DNA of 64,000 nt from Dendrocalamus latiflorus (lineage: Eukaryota; Streptophyta; Magnoliopsida; Poales; Poaceae): positions 24,331,449 through 24,395,448 of the forward strand of contig CM029670.1 in NCBI GenBank assembly GCA_017311315.1. The letters run 5' to 3'. Within the stretch, counting starts at the first letter, position 1, and each line of letters begins with the position of its first letter. Of this stretch, positions 53,700 to 64,000 are shown in pieces. A program made the position numbers and the translations under genes. Under the pieces are notes generated by a model that saw only the letters and a list, made by a program, of their open reading frames with translations, had not been told where the DNA came from and did not search any database.

Positions 53700-55235
53700 G
53701 TTCAGTTATCAAGTTTGAGATCATCTTTGTAGATCATGAGGATGATAGAGATAAAGGTTATTTACCTGATCTAGTCCCATCTACCCTTGAGGTGCCTGTT
53801 TCTACCACTGCGCCTCAGGGAGATCAACCCTTTCCTTCTAGACTTCTAAAGCTGGTGGCTCTGCTCGTACCTCCACAGCTAATGAGGTAGAGACCACTTC
53901 TTCATCACATTCAGGACCTCCCTGACACATTCAACGTCGTCATCCTTCTGAGCAGATCATAGGTGGTCTCTTTGAGCATGTCACATGCTCAAAATCTAGA
54001 TTATCTCATTTCTATTTACACTCTACCTTTGTCACCACTTTTGAGCCCAAAGATGATGGTCATGCTTTGTCTGATGAGTTTTGGGTCAATGCCTTGCATG
54101 AAGAGTTAAAGAATTTTGAGAGAAACAAGATATGATTGCTTGTTGAGCCTTTGAGTAGTCATAATGTCATAGGAACCACCAAGTGTGTTTTTAAGAACAA
54201 GTAGAGTGAGGATAGGGTAGTCATTTGGAACAAAACTAGACTGGTAGCTCAATGTTTCTCCCAGGTTGAGGGCTTAAATTTTGAGGAGACTTTTGCCCCT
54301 GTAGTTAGGTTAGAGACCATTACAATTTTATTTGCATTTGCAGCATCTAAGGATTTCAAGATGTACCAGATGGATGCTAAGAGTGCCTTCCTCAATGGAT
54401 ATATTGAGGAAGAGGTTTATGTTAGACAGGCTTAAGGTTTCGAGAATTCCAAATACCCAAATCATGTCTTCAAATTTTCTAAAGCCTTGTATGGACTTAA
54501 GCAAACCCCTAGAGCTTGGTATGAGAGACTTAAATACTATCTTTTGAGTCATAGGTTTGAGATGGGTAAGGTAGATAAGACATTGTTCATTTATAGGCAT
54601 GGCTATGAGTTTTTGCTCGTCCAAATATATGTGGATGACATTATCTTTGATGACTCTTCTCTTGCTCTTGTTTTCCTATTTTCTGATGTCACGAGCATAG
54701 AGTTTGAGATGAGTATGATGGGCGAGTTGAGCTTCTTCATCAGCTTCCAGATCAAACAGACTCGAGATGGTACCTTCTTGCATCAAGACAAGTACACTCG
54801 AGACCTCCTGAGACATTTTGACATGTGTGATGGCAAGCCGGTGTCGACTCTGATGGCAACTTTGACCACACTTGATCCTAATGAGGATGGCGAGCCTGTA
54901 GATCAGAAGGAGTACTACCGCATGATTGGCTTCCTCTTATACCTCACTGTTTTGAGGTCAGACATACACTTCAGCATGTATATATGTGCTCGATTTTAGG
55001 CTTCTCCTCACGCCTCTCACTATTAGGTGGTGAAGTGCATATTCAGGTACCTTCGAGCTATTTTAAACTGTGGTATCTGGTACTCTTTTACTTCCTATAT
55101 TTCCCTTAGAGTCTATTCTGACGCAAACTTTGCTAGCTGTAGGATAGATAGAAAGAGTACTTCTAGCACTTGCCAATTCATTGGCACTTCTCTTGTTTCA
55201 TAGTTTTCTCGGAAACAGTCCAGTGTTACACAATC
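53700..55235 (+). pseudogene. Copia (SIRE/Opie-type) reverse transcriptase and RNase H
   Basis: From about 54,190: RT start (NKTRLVAQCFSQVEGLNFEE, then TFAPVVRLE), YQMDAKSAFLNGYIEEEVYV with the first catalytic Asp, KALYGLKQTPRAWYERL, then the catalytic YVDDI at 54,634. Next come the connection domain (YYRMIGFLLYLTVLRSDI) and RNase H (YSDANFASCRIDRKSTSSTC, SRKQSSVTQST). Stops at 'QA-TAA-GF', 'RF-TAG-AS', 'HY-TAG-VV' and 'NK-TAG-SE' sit where Gln is expected; two more replace Trp. Integrase and gag are absent. The order RT then RNase H, with the long LTR behind, fits SIRE-lineage copia elements. Inactive. Confidence 0.92.
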
Positions 55236-55280
55236 CACTTCAAAATGTCTCTAAAATTGACTCATTTGCTAAGGGGGAGC

Positions 55281-58200
55281 TGGGACCTTTGTTGCATCAT
55301 GTTGTATTTGAAATTCAACAATATTCATTGTAATATAAATACATGTAGTTTTGATTATTATCCTTGTGTGACATGATATCTTTCTTTACATTTTGCCATA
55401 TCTTATGCTAGCTTACTAAATTTATCATGTCATTCTATGTGTAGCTTGGCTTTTGCCATATTAGCTTTATTAAATATGAAACACCTGAATTAAATCATGC
55501 CTTGTTGGATCTTGTGACTAGTTTTGCTCTAGTGATCCTCTTATGGTTTATACCATATCAAATAATCTAAGTGGAGTCTTGAACCTAAATTGAGGTTTAG
55601 ATTGAGCTACGCTAGTTCTTTATTGAAGTATGAGTTCATATTAGCTCTTTGTTCTTGAACTAAGCCAAGAAAATAAAAAATGATCTCTTTTATGTGAAAA
55701 ACTAATCTCACCAATTCTTTCTCACGAGACTACTTGCTATTGCAGTAGGCATAAGCTCAGAGTGAGTTTTGGATGTTCAAGACCACTTCTTTAAACTTCT
55801 TGATTGGGGTGGGCGCACAAGGCTTAAGATGTAGCACATAACTAAGAAAACAAAAAAATTGTGAAACATGGTTGAAGCTAAAATAACACAAAAAATGAAT
55901 ATTAGCAAGTGCTAAATGTGCTTAATTTTAAGTGTTTGAACAAAATGATTTAATATTGAAATTGTAGCACTCTAAATTAACTAAATTGTAACTTGTTGGT
56001 TATATTGACATGACTTGACTTATTTTTGAATATCTTTGACTAAACTATGATCATTCTAGCTAAAAATCTATTTGATTTCATATTATTGCTTATTTAGCTT
56101 TAACTTTGCTATATATAGTTTGCCATGATCTAGATAGTTTTTTCACATAATATGGCTTGGTGTAATTTTTGAAAAGTCACTTTGGATAATTTTCATGGCT
56201 CCTAATGATAAAAATGAATAAAATGCAGCCACTTTATTTCATTTATGCTCCATGTTTTTCTATGCATCTTGATTACTCTATTGTCAAAGGAGAGAAAGAT
56301 CGGTAAAAATACATATCTAGAGTATGATTTGGAATTTTATGCAAATTTTTGCTTAGTTGGAGCATTTTGATCTCTTCTCACTATGACCAAGGTCAAATAG
56401 AACAATTGTTCTTTCATATGAATCTAGAGCGAGATTTTCGACTCATTTAGTGGATTTGAAGCTTTTTATGGAATTTCTATCATTTTCAGTAGCTTTATTC
56501 TACCTCTGACTCAAATGATCATTTTCACCTTATTGCTCTCTTCATTTGACTATTTGGAATTTTATTTGCAAATTTCCACCTTCTTATCTAAATTCAACTC
56601 ATATATGCATTTTTGCAAAATTGCTAAGGATTTATTAAGGAGATATTGAAGAACTATATGAGAGGGTTCTAATTTATATTATGATGAATCATTACAATTT
56701 GAAAGAGCTAGGAATTTGATTTGCAAATTAGCCATGCATAAGTAGGGGCGGAAAACGGTAACGAATAATTCGTTTTATCCAATATTCGTATTCGAGAAAA
56801 CACAAATGTGGTAAGCAAAATCCGTATTAAAAAATGTTCGTATTCATATTCGAGAATATTCGTATCCGTATTTGAGAATATTCGTATTCACATTCGTATT
56901 TGAGAATATTCATATCTGTATTCGTATTCAAGACTATTCGATTTGTATTCGATTTGTTTCTATAACCCATGAAAAATCCGAACGAATTTTGTGATTCAAA
57001 ATTTGAATTTTGGCGGTTTAAAACTGGTAACTGGTCAAAAACCATTGAAAAATCGGCAAAACCGCTAGGAATTCATTTTATCCGATATTCATATCCGAGA
57101 AAATCTGTATTCATATTCGAGAATATTTGTATCCGTATTTGAGAATATTTGAATTCGCATTCATTTTAAAATAGGGATTCGTATTTGTATTTGAGACTAT
57201 TTGATTGTATCTGATCCATTTCTACCCTATGCATAAGGATAATTGCATTCATGATGCCCTATTTAGTTCACTATTTGATCACTATTTTGGGCTGCTGCAT
57301 GTGTAATTACTGCCATACTGAATTAGTGGATTTGTTTATTCTTTGACCGGAGCCATTCATGAGTTAATGCATAAGCCATGCGTGCAGTAGCTTCGGCCAT
57401 GCGTTTGGTTTACTATGTTGAGTACTGTGGAGGATTTATTGCTATGCATGCAATAGGCGAGACCTTCACTGATAGCTTCTGAATTTGCGTGGCCGAATGA
57501 AAGTTCAGCAGTAGCGGTTGAATCGCCTGTCTATCGGTTGGACCGAATGGTCCCAGCGGTTTGACAGGATTTGGTACCCGGTCAGACCGGCTGCAATGTA
57601 TTTTTTCCACCAGTTTTCTGCGATTTATGTTTTAAGTCCTGAAATGGGTTTCAGTCATTTTAATCAGTGGTTTTAGGTTGCATTAGGTATGTTACAGTTA
57701 ATATTGGTTAAGTTACGAAGGACTTATACCTAAAACGATTTTTTTATTTTTGATGTGTAGGGTCACTTAGAGTCAACAGTGATTAACGGCGAGTATCCGG
57801 ACTACACTCATAGAGGAGCTGAGTCTTAGAACGATCGAGAATGCCGAGTGAGACGGTGAGCTCAAACATGGTACGAGAAATACGAAAAATATTGATGACA
57901 AACTCAAACGGCGGGATTGCACCATATGGCTTAGACGGGTCAAGTGAGTTGTGGTTCAGTAGAACCAGGACGGGAGAGACTTGACAACATATGGTATACT
58001 AATGGTGCACTTACACGTAGTAAGTATGGTGACTACTTGCAATGGATGTTAATGATCGGGTCAACGAAGAGTATTTTGGTAGTTTGACCAAAATACCAAA
58101 AACTACAACGGATCAAAACCGCGGTGCATGAGTAGCGCTTGGAAGAGCAGTTTAGGTCAAGGTGGAGTTGGTTTGAGCAAAATAGATCAATGCTAAAGAT

Positions 58201-59325
58201 TTAATGGATTCGTGGTTATGCTTTTAAAAAGCATGCATAAATAAATATGTGTGAGTAAAACCCATATGTGTAGGGTTAATGAGTTTACCTATTGTGCTAA
58301 GTGGATAGTATCAACTAATAGATGGATGTGGTTGGCTAGCCCATTTATAAAAGGGGTTTGGATGGAGACTTATAGTTAACCATCCAACCCATTTCTCTTG
58401 TGCTCTCTTCTTTTAGGGTTAGGGTTTTGAGTGCATGGTGTGCTTTCTGTTCTTTAAGGTGGAGTGGCTATAAAACTTTCCTCTTCAAGCAACAATAGAA
58501 TCAATCTTTAATTTTCTTCATGGCTATTTCTCTATTTGATTGATTTGCTCTTGTTTTAGTTGGTTTTTCCTCTCCTCTCATCCTTTTCTTAATCTTTCTG
58601 TGCCAACGACGTATAAGAGATGGAGAAAACCTCTTGGATTCTTTCTCCACCCATCTAGGTACATTGGTAGTAAGTTAATCAAGAAACTCAGTTTTTGCAT
58701 ATTTTGATCTTCCAAGTGTTTTCTTGATCTAAGAGTTTTTGGAGTGATTTCTTCGGTGTTTCTTACTTACTGTGACATATGGGAACAAATCCAAAGCCAT
58801 CTTGGCTATCCTCCGCCCACGAGCAAGTTCTGATCTCCGATTTTGGTTCTAGGTCATTTTTTGGTACAACCTTATTTAAAACACGAAAATGTCTGAACTT
58901 TGACATGGGTTTTGTTATCCATGAATGGAATAGATTTCTAAGACCTTAAGCAAGGTATGTACAAAGTTTCACGGTTTTTGGATCAACCAATCAAAAGTTA
59001 AGTAGATCTGAAGTTTTGCACCTATGCTGATTTTACTGCTCATTTGTCTGAAATTGCTGTTCATAGTGGTCAGACTGCCTGAATAGGGGTCAGACAATCC
59101 GGGATAGGTCAGACCATCCCATGGTTGGCGGTCAGACCGCCAAGGAGAGGTCAGATTTCTAGGGATTGATTTCTTCAAGATTTTGAGTTTTTGAGTATCT
59201 CTGTGCTTTTGACTTTGGATTCGATTTTTAGTAACTCTGTAGTTATTTAAGATAATGATCTAGAATGTTTGAGGAAAATTTTAATTGGCACCATTCATTC
59301 TCTCTGTTATTTTTCTGGTCCTACA
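55281..59325 (+). repeat. 3' LTR, about 4 kb, of the copia element
   Basis: Preceded by the purine tract AAGGGGGAGC; begins TGGGACC and ends CTACA. Homologous over most of its length to 14,142-16,730 and 241-1,490, which gives independent support for both ends. Includes a hAT insertion (56,743-57,229). Promoter-like 'tataaaagggg' near 58,347, preceding the region conserved in all copies. Confidence 0.8.
56743..57229. mobile_element. hAT-type non-autonomous element
   Basis: Starts TAGGGGCGGAAAACGG and ends ATTTCTACCCTA; TGCATAAG occurs on both sides (56,735-56,742 and 57,230-57,237), a perfect 8-bp target duplication. 487 bases, no coding. The interior repeats 'attcgtattcgagaatattcgtatcc' words in direct series. 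The related LTR at 15,605 keeps the empty site. Confidence 0.95.
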
Positions 59326-61145
59326 AATGAAGATGAAAACAGATACAAGAAAGGTTAGCATAACACCTGTCACCATATTCTACAAGTTGTGCTATCAAAC
59401 TATGACATCACATATCTTAACTAAGCAAGAAGAAATATATCCTTTGCATTCCCAATGTCTCGAAGTCCACTCCTGTCTGTGTACGCGAACCGATATTGTT
59501 GGTTCGTATGAACATCCCATTCATCACAGAACCCTGAGTTAACATCGGTTGAGACCGTTCCACCGACCGACTCCACTTGGGCCCTAACGCTGCTGTGGCG
59601 GCCAGCCCTTGCGAGAGGCCCGGGCGACAAGGTAAACTTCCAACCTCTAAACCGGGGTTTCTAATTTCATGCTTCGTTGGTTTCCTCTGGTGTGGGAGTT
59701 GGAGGTGGCCTTCGGGATGTTCTGCAAGGTGAGCCCGGAGCCAAGTGATGCAAGGCGCGGCGCGTGATGGTCGGTGACCGGGAGCCGGATGATTGCGGGG
59801 CACTGGACGAGGCGGCGTCCCGTGCCGGGGTGCTTGTCTTGGTAGCAACCAGCCGTGCGTAGCCTTTTCTCTGCTTATGCGCGTGTATAGATGCTATAGT
59901 TCAACATCTGCTATGCGATGTGTGTAAAGAAATTTGCTGTGGAATTCGACGCCGACGAGAATCCTTGTGTGTATGTGGTTGCGCCAGGGCGCTTTGCACT
60001 TGGTTTTGACAGGGCGTGCGTTGAGCGGTTTTGGCGGGGCGTTTGCCTTTGAGGTGGTTTTAGCGGGGCGTTTGCTTCTTCGAGCGGTTTTGGCAGGGCG
60101 TTTGCCTTTGAGGTGGTTTTGGCAGGGCGTTTGCTTTTTGAGTAGCTTTTGCGTGGGGCGCAGGGCGGAGACGCTGCAGGGCGCATGAGCGGGGCGCTTT
60201 GGCGCAGGGCGGAGACGCTGTAGGGCGCTCACGCAGGGCGCATGTACGGGGCGCATGAGTGGGGCGCTTTGGCGCAGGGCGCATGTGCAAGGAAGGCACT
60301 GGGAATCCATACTTTCATATGAATCAACGACTAATTAGAGCCCTCAGTATAGCCACCCTTGTGGAACTAATCCATTTACTGCTTGCTTCTCTGTCGTTCT
60401 GGAAGGGAGCTTCTGTACCGTGTTAACTTCCAAAAGAGAATTCTTTTAACACGAGGCATCAGCAGCTGGACGAAGCAACACTGGCCTCTGGGCTGCTCTT
60501 GTCGCCTTTGGGAGTGTGCTGGACGTCGCACGTAAAGAGGGGACATCGCTCGAGGGTACTTGTCGACGCGAGAGGGGCTTTGAGGGCGCCCTGTGCTCAC
60601 TATGTTTTCCAGTGCCTCACGGCTTCGGGAATCGGTTTTGCTGCCGTGAGTTGTGACTGTTGTAGACAGCAGTAGGTGCGCATTGTCTGTTGTAGGCAGC
60701 AGCAGGTGCGGTCGATGGTTTGCTCAGGGGGTCTTTGATAGGAAGGCTGCTAGTTGGTTCCACCACTTGCTATTCCATCAGCAAACTCCCATTCTTTTTA
60801 TCAGTAGGCGCGGCAGGAGCCAAGAACGACCGGCTACATCCTTAGGTGCAGATATTGCTGTAGCTTTCGATGGCCTATCTTTGTTGTTGGAACCGACTCA
60901 GTGCCATGCTCATAGGTGCCCGGCACCAACGCCTGGGGTGCGCAAGGTGCGAATGCCGGAATACCGCGGCGCAGATAGCGCGACGAAGTTTTCGCATAGG
61001 CAGCCCCGCAGTATTTGTGCTATGCGATTTATTCTTTGTATAATTACGTGCACATTAATGTTTCTCTGACGAGTATTCAACCATTTCTGTATTGCTGGTA
61101 TTGTGGTTTTCACCGTTCTAACATGATGACCAAGGACTGCCGCCT
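59326..61145 (+). other. Unassigned region with a GC-rich minisatellite
   Basis: 59,985-60,150 holds about five units like 'gcggttttggcagggcgtttgcctttgag' (about 30 bases); 60,155-60,290 holds two to three units of 'ggggcgctttggcgcagggcggagacgctg' with 'gggcgcatg' spacers. No gene is supported. The rest could be the LTR/leader of the gypsy element that follows, but I see no terminal pair. Confidence 0.55.
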
Positions 61146-61211
61146 CTCTCACTGGGGAAGGGGAGAGAGAGGTCGGGCTGAGATGAAGGATCGACTTGCC
61201 ACACGACCACC

Positions 61212-63878
61212 TCGATGAAGGAGGCTCTCATGGGGGTCGAGTCTTCCTCCCTTACCAAGGCTAAGAAGGCGGCGCTGGTGGCACCTGGGAGCCGCCTTAC
61301 TCGAGGAGACATCCTGTGGCTGGGGCCAGACGAACGCCCTAGCCCTTCAAAGGGGTACATCGTAGCTCTTAAGGTCTGGTTCGAGGTCGGCCTGGGGCTT
61401 CCAATACATCCCTTCATTCGGGTCCTCGTGAGGCACTACCAGGTGGAGCTCTCACACTTCTCACCCAGTCTGCTTGCCAGGGTGAGAGTGTTTCTGTGGC
61501 TATGTGAGACGACGATCAAGAGTAGGCGCTTAAAGCCCACTATTGCAGCCTTTGACTATTTCTTCCACCTCCAGCGGATGAACAGGAGGTTTGGATTGCT
61601 AGGCGCGCTGACCTCAACTACTCAATGCTAGGGCGAGTATCTGGTTCATGCAACCAAGTACAACTAGAATCACCCTAGGAAGAAGTGATTTTACTTGAAG
61701 GTAGAGGGCTTTCTGTACACCGGCAGCTAGCATAGGATCACTCATGATGGCTATCCTGAGATCCCTCCTCTCTAGATGCCGACTGGGAATTCATTCATGC
61801 TGCGTCCAAGGTCCGCAAGTGGAGTGGGGTCTAGGACTTGATGGAGGAGATGATGCTTGCAAATGTTAGCACACTGGTTGCCGAGAAGTGTGATTACATT
61901 ACGGTCTCCAAAAGCAGAGGCGAGCATGACTTGGCTAATTTGCTTTGGATTATCCTCAAGTCCATGAGTTTAACACCGCTATTTAACTTTGTGCAGCGTG
62001 CTCTTCCAGGGAGGCAGTTGACGAGGCCAACTAGGTCCACGGGCAGATGATCGTAACTGAATATGAGGCTCTTGAGGAGGCTGGCATTTTCGGTGGCTAA
62101 GGGGCCAATAACGTGGCCAACACATGAAACTGATGATGCCCCCTCGGGGCAAACATATCCCTGACCCGTCAAAGAGGAAGAAGGCTAAGGTGTTGGCCTC
62201 AGATGGTGTTGCCAGGGCCCTTCCTCTGAAGAGTAGCCGAGGGCGAAGCCCCTTGCTGGGCGGGTGATGCCCGTTGCCACAGGAGTAAGGCCCCCTCCTA
62301 CTGGTAGCTTTCGGCCTCGTGTTCCAGGAGCCACACAACCCCCTGCATAGCATCCTTTGCGCTTTGCCACCTTGGGCCTTGCTCTGCACGAGGGGAAGTC
62401 TCAGGATCCCAAGGCATTTCAGAGGTCATCTCCATACAAAAGGAAGAGGCAGGCCTCTGACTGCGATCCACCTCCTGCCACCATCGCTGGGCTTGGGGAT
62501 AGAGTTGGCGCGGAGCTTTCTCTGAGTCACGGGACTTCTCAGACCACATCGTCCTCCTTGCGCTCTAGCTCTATGTCCCCCACAGGCTCCGGCTCTATGA
62601 GGTCCCTTGTGTGTGTAGTGGAGGAGCGGTTGGAGGAGGGGGAGTTGGGCTCAACCCCTCATGGCGGCTCGAGGGCACCTAATATCCAGACTGTGACGCC
62701 TTTGACTTTCTATTTTGGTGATGAAGGTAAACAGAGTTTCTCTTTTCCTTTTAGGTGCATCTGGTCATTTGTTGCCTTTTGCTCAATATTTTCAGTTTGT
62801 GCCAGGTGCATCGGAGGTGGCGGCACGGGCTACTGACATGGGGGAGATGACGCCCAAGGCCTAGGGCCCAAGAGGCGAGAAGGCCCCTCCTGTCCCCGAG
62901 GTCCAGGTGTAGGGGGATCGTGGCGAGGCCGCGAGCTGCTCCTCTAGTGAGCTACCCTCCTACATCGTTCCACTCATTGATGATGATAATGCAGCAGCTC
63001 AGATCTGTTGCCTCACCGAGGGGCATATCAACAAGTACATGGCTTGCTTTTGTGACACATGGGATATTGGGGATTTCTCCCGGCTTCTCAAGGATCGACT
63101 GAGCACTATTGTAAACCTCTACTTTCAAGTACCCCCACGGTCGCTACTTTCCTTTGCCCAGCATCCCATGTCTTCTAATGCTAGCATTTTGTATGCTTCT
63201 CACAAGCCACTTCCATCTCCAACATCGTCAGGGATAAAGCCCCCCGAATCATAGAAGAGATGTTCAAGGAGGCTGTGGCCAAGGCTCAACAGAAGGCCTG
63301 GTAGTTGGAAGATGATAGTTTGAGAGCCACAGAGGAGAAACTAAAGATTACCGAGGATAAGTTGAGAGCCACTTAGGAGAAGTTCAAGGTTTTAGAGGAG
63401 AAGGCCAGGGTCATTCGCCAAGTGACGTGACCAAGTCCTGGCAGCGGCTGAACCACTTCTTCAGGCTCCAAGAGATCACCTTGGCTATGTAGAGGTCCCT
63501 AGAGAGTCTATGGGCTAAGGTTGCCGCTGTCCCAATGGGAGTGATAAGGTTAGAAGTGTGGGTTCCCCTTCTTGAGGAGTGAGTCGGTATACTTGCCAAG
63601 GTTGCCGAGGACTGGAGTAAGTCCTTCACCACTGCAACTTTGACAGCTAGGGCCCTTGCCATTTCCCGCCGTTGCGACGGTCCAGACAAGGAGGTGGTGC
63701 GCGAGGGTCTCCGCGGCTTCTTCACTTCTGAGGTAAAGAAGGCATCCTTAGATGAGCAAGCCGTGCTGAGACCCCTTGCGATATAGTTCATGAAGAGTGT
63801 TGCTTCATCCATGGCTTCGAGGGTTTCTGTGCCTTCACTGACAGATGGCCAGCATGACACCCCAGCTAGTGTATGACT
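61212..63878 (+). pseudogene. Ty3/gypsy-type gag (Transposase_28 domain) pseudogene
   Basis: 61,215-61,631 reads open: SRLTRGDILWLGPDERPSPS, VALKVWFEVGLGLPIHPFIR and HYQVELSHFSPSLLARVRVF match the plant 'putative gypsy type transposon' domain (Pfam Transposase_28), found in gag-like proteins of large gypsy elements. The frame then changes several times. A Ser-rich linker (62,500-62,700), then a coiled coil (MFKEAVAKAQQKAW, then LEDDSLRATEEKLKITEDKL) at 63,258-63,420, and a C-terminal part (AEDWSKSFTTATLTARALAI) ending at 63,878. TAG stops interrupt at KAW-TAG-LED, RAT-TAG-EKF and LAI-TAG-FMK, all expected Gln. No protease or RT within the window. Confidence 0.75.
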
Positions 63879-64000
63879 TCTGCTGATATGCTATGTTTGG
63901 TAGAAATCCTATAGTGATATTAGGTAGACTTGCTTAGCATCCTTTTTTTGGTAGATGACACATGCCTGAGAGCTCATGTTGCATTCAATGTGAGAGAATG
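63879..64000 (+). other. Window end
   Basis: Short non-coding tail after the gag stop; nothing recognised. Confidence 0.4.

Overview
The window is repeat-dominated nuclear DNA of a flowering plant, almost certainly a grass. Host-like coding exons are GC-rich with small introns and TATA boxes. Around them lie nested Ty1/copia and Ty3/gypsy retrotransposons, a CACTA (En/Spm) element, a Mutator-like transposase, a hAT element and minisatellites. No prokaryotic feature, rRNA gene, CRISPR array or convincing functional tRNA was seen.

Layout. Bases 1-13,934 recur at 18,167-32,098 as a direct tandem duplication. The repeated unit is best defined as 13,935-32,098 (18,164 bp), because the first copy stops 44 bp inside the CACTA terminus while the second runs into the complete CACTA. 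Each copy carries, in order: (i) long-LTR copia fragments; (ii) a two-exon plastid-type small heat shock protein (sHSP/HSP20) gene; (iii) the promoter and first exon of a second, truncated sHSP paralog; (iv) a plus-strand copia element in that paralog's intron, its LTR split by a minus-strand copia element with its own LTR pair; (v) a Mutator-like (MULE) transposase pseudogene; (vi) a non-autonomous copia-like element with LTRs and gag; (vii) a coiled-coil gag-like ORF and an LTR that is the CACTA target. Bases 13,935-18,166 lie between the copies and hold sense and antisense pieces of a long LTR.

From 32,055 to 41,971 lies a CACTA element with GGA target-site duplications. It encodes, on the minus strand, a TNP2 transposase (1,084 codons, four nonsense codons, no frameshift) and a seven-exon second gene ending in a Ulp1/SENP-type cysteine protease with visible His, Asp and Cys residues. 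Its right end is odd: the normal terminus at 41,343 is followed by an inverted copy of the opposite end. To the right are a GRF-zinc-finger gene split by a 1.93 kb solo LTR (42,957-44,884, TSD GTGGA); a GC-rich TATA-bearing block; one end of a second CACTA; a 32-bp minisatellite between two divergent TATA-driven gene starts, one a GRF-finger pseudogene; unassigned repeat DNA; a SIRE/Opie-like copia RT-RNase H fragment with a 4 kb 3' LTR containing a hAT element; and a gypsy-type gag pseudogene to the window end.

The only gene that looks intact is the sHSP gene, present twice with identical predicted protein. Nearly all premature stops in the transposon genes are C-to-T changes at Gln or Arg codons, as expected from deamination of methylated cytosine. 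I did not find a wholly new kind of system. The most unusual items are the CACTA with duplicated inverted end, internal motif cluster and protease; the duplication breakpoint inside a CACTA terminus; and the divergent promoters around a minisatellite.
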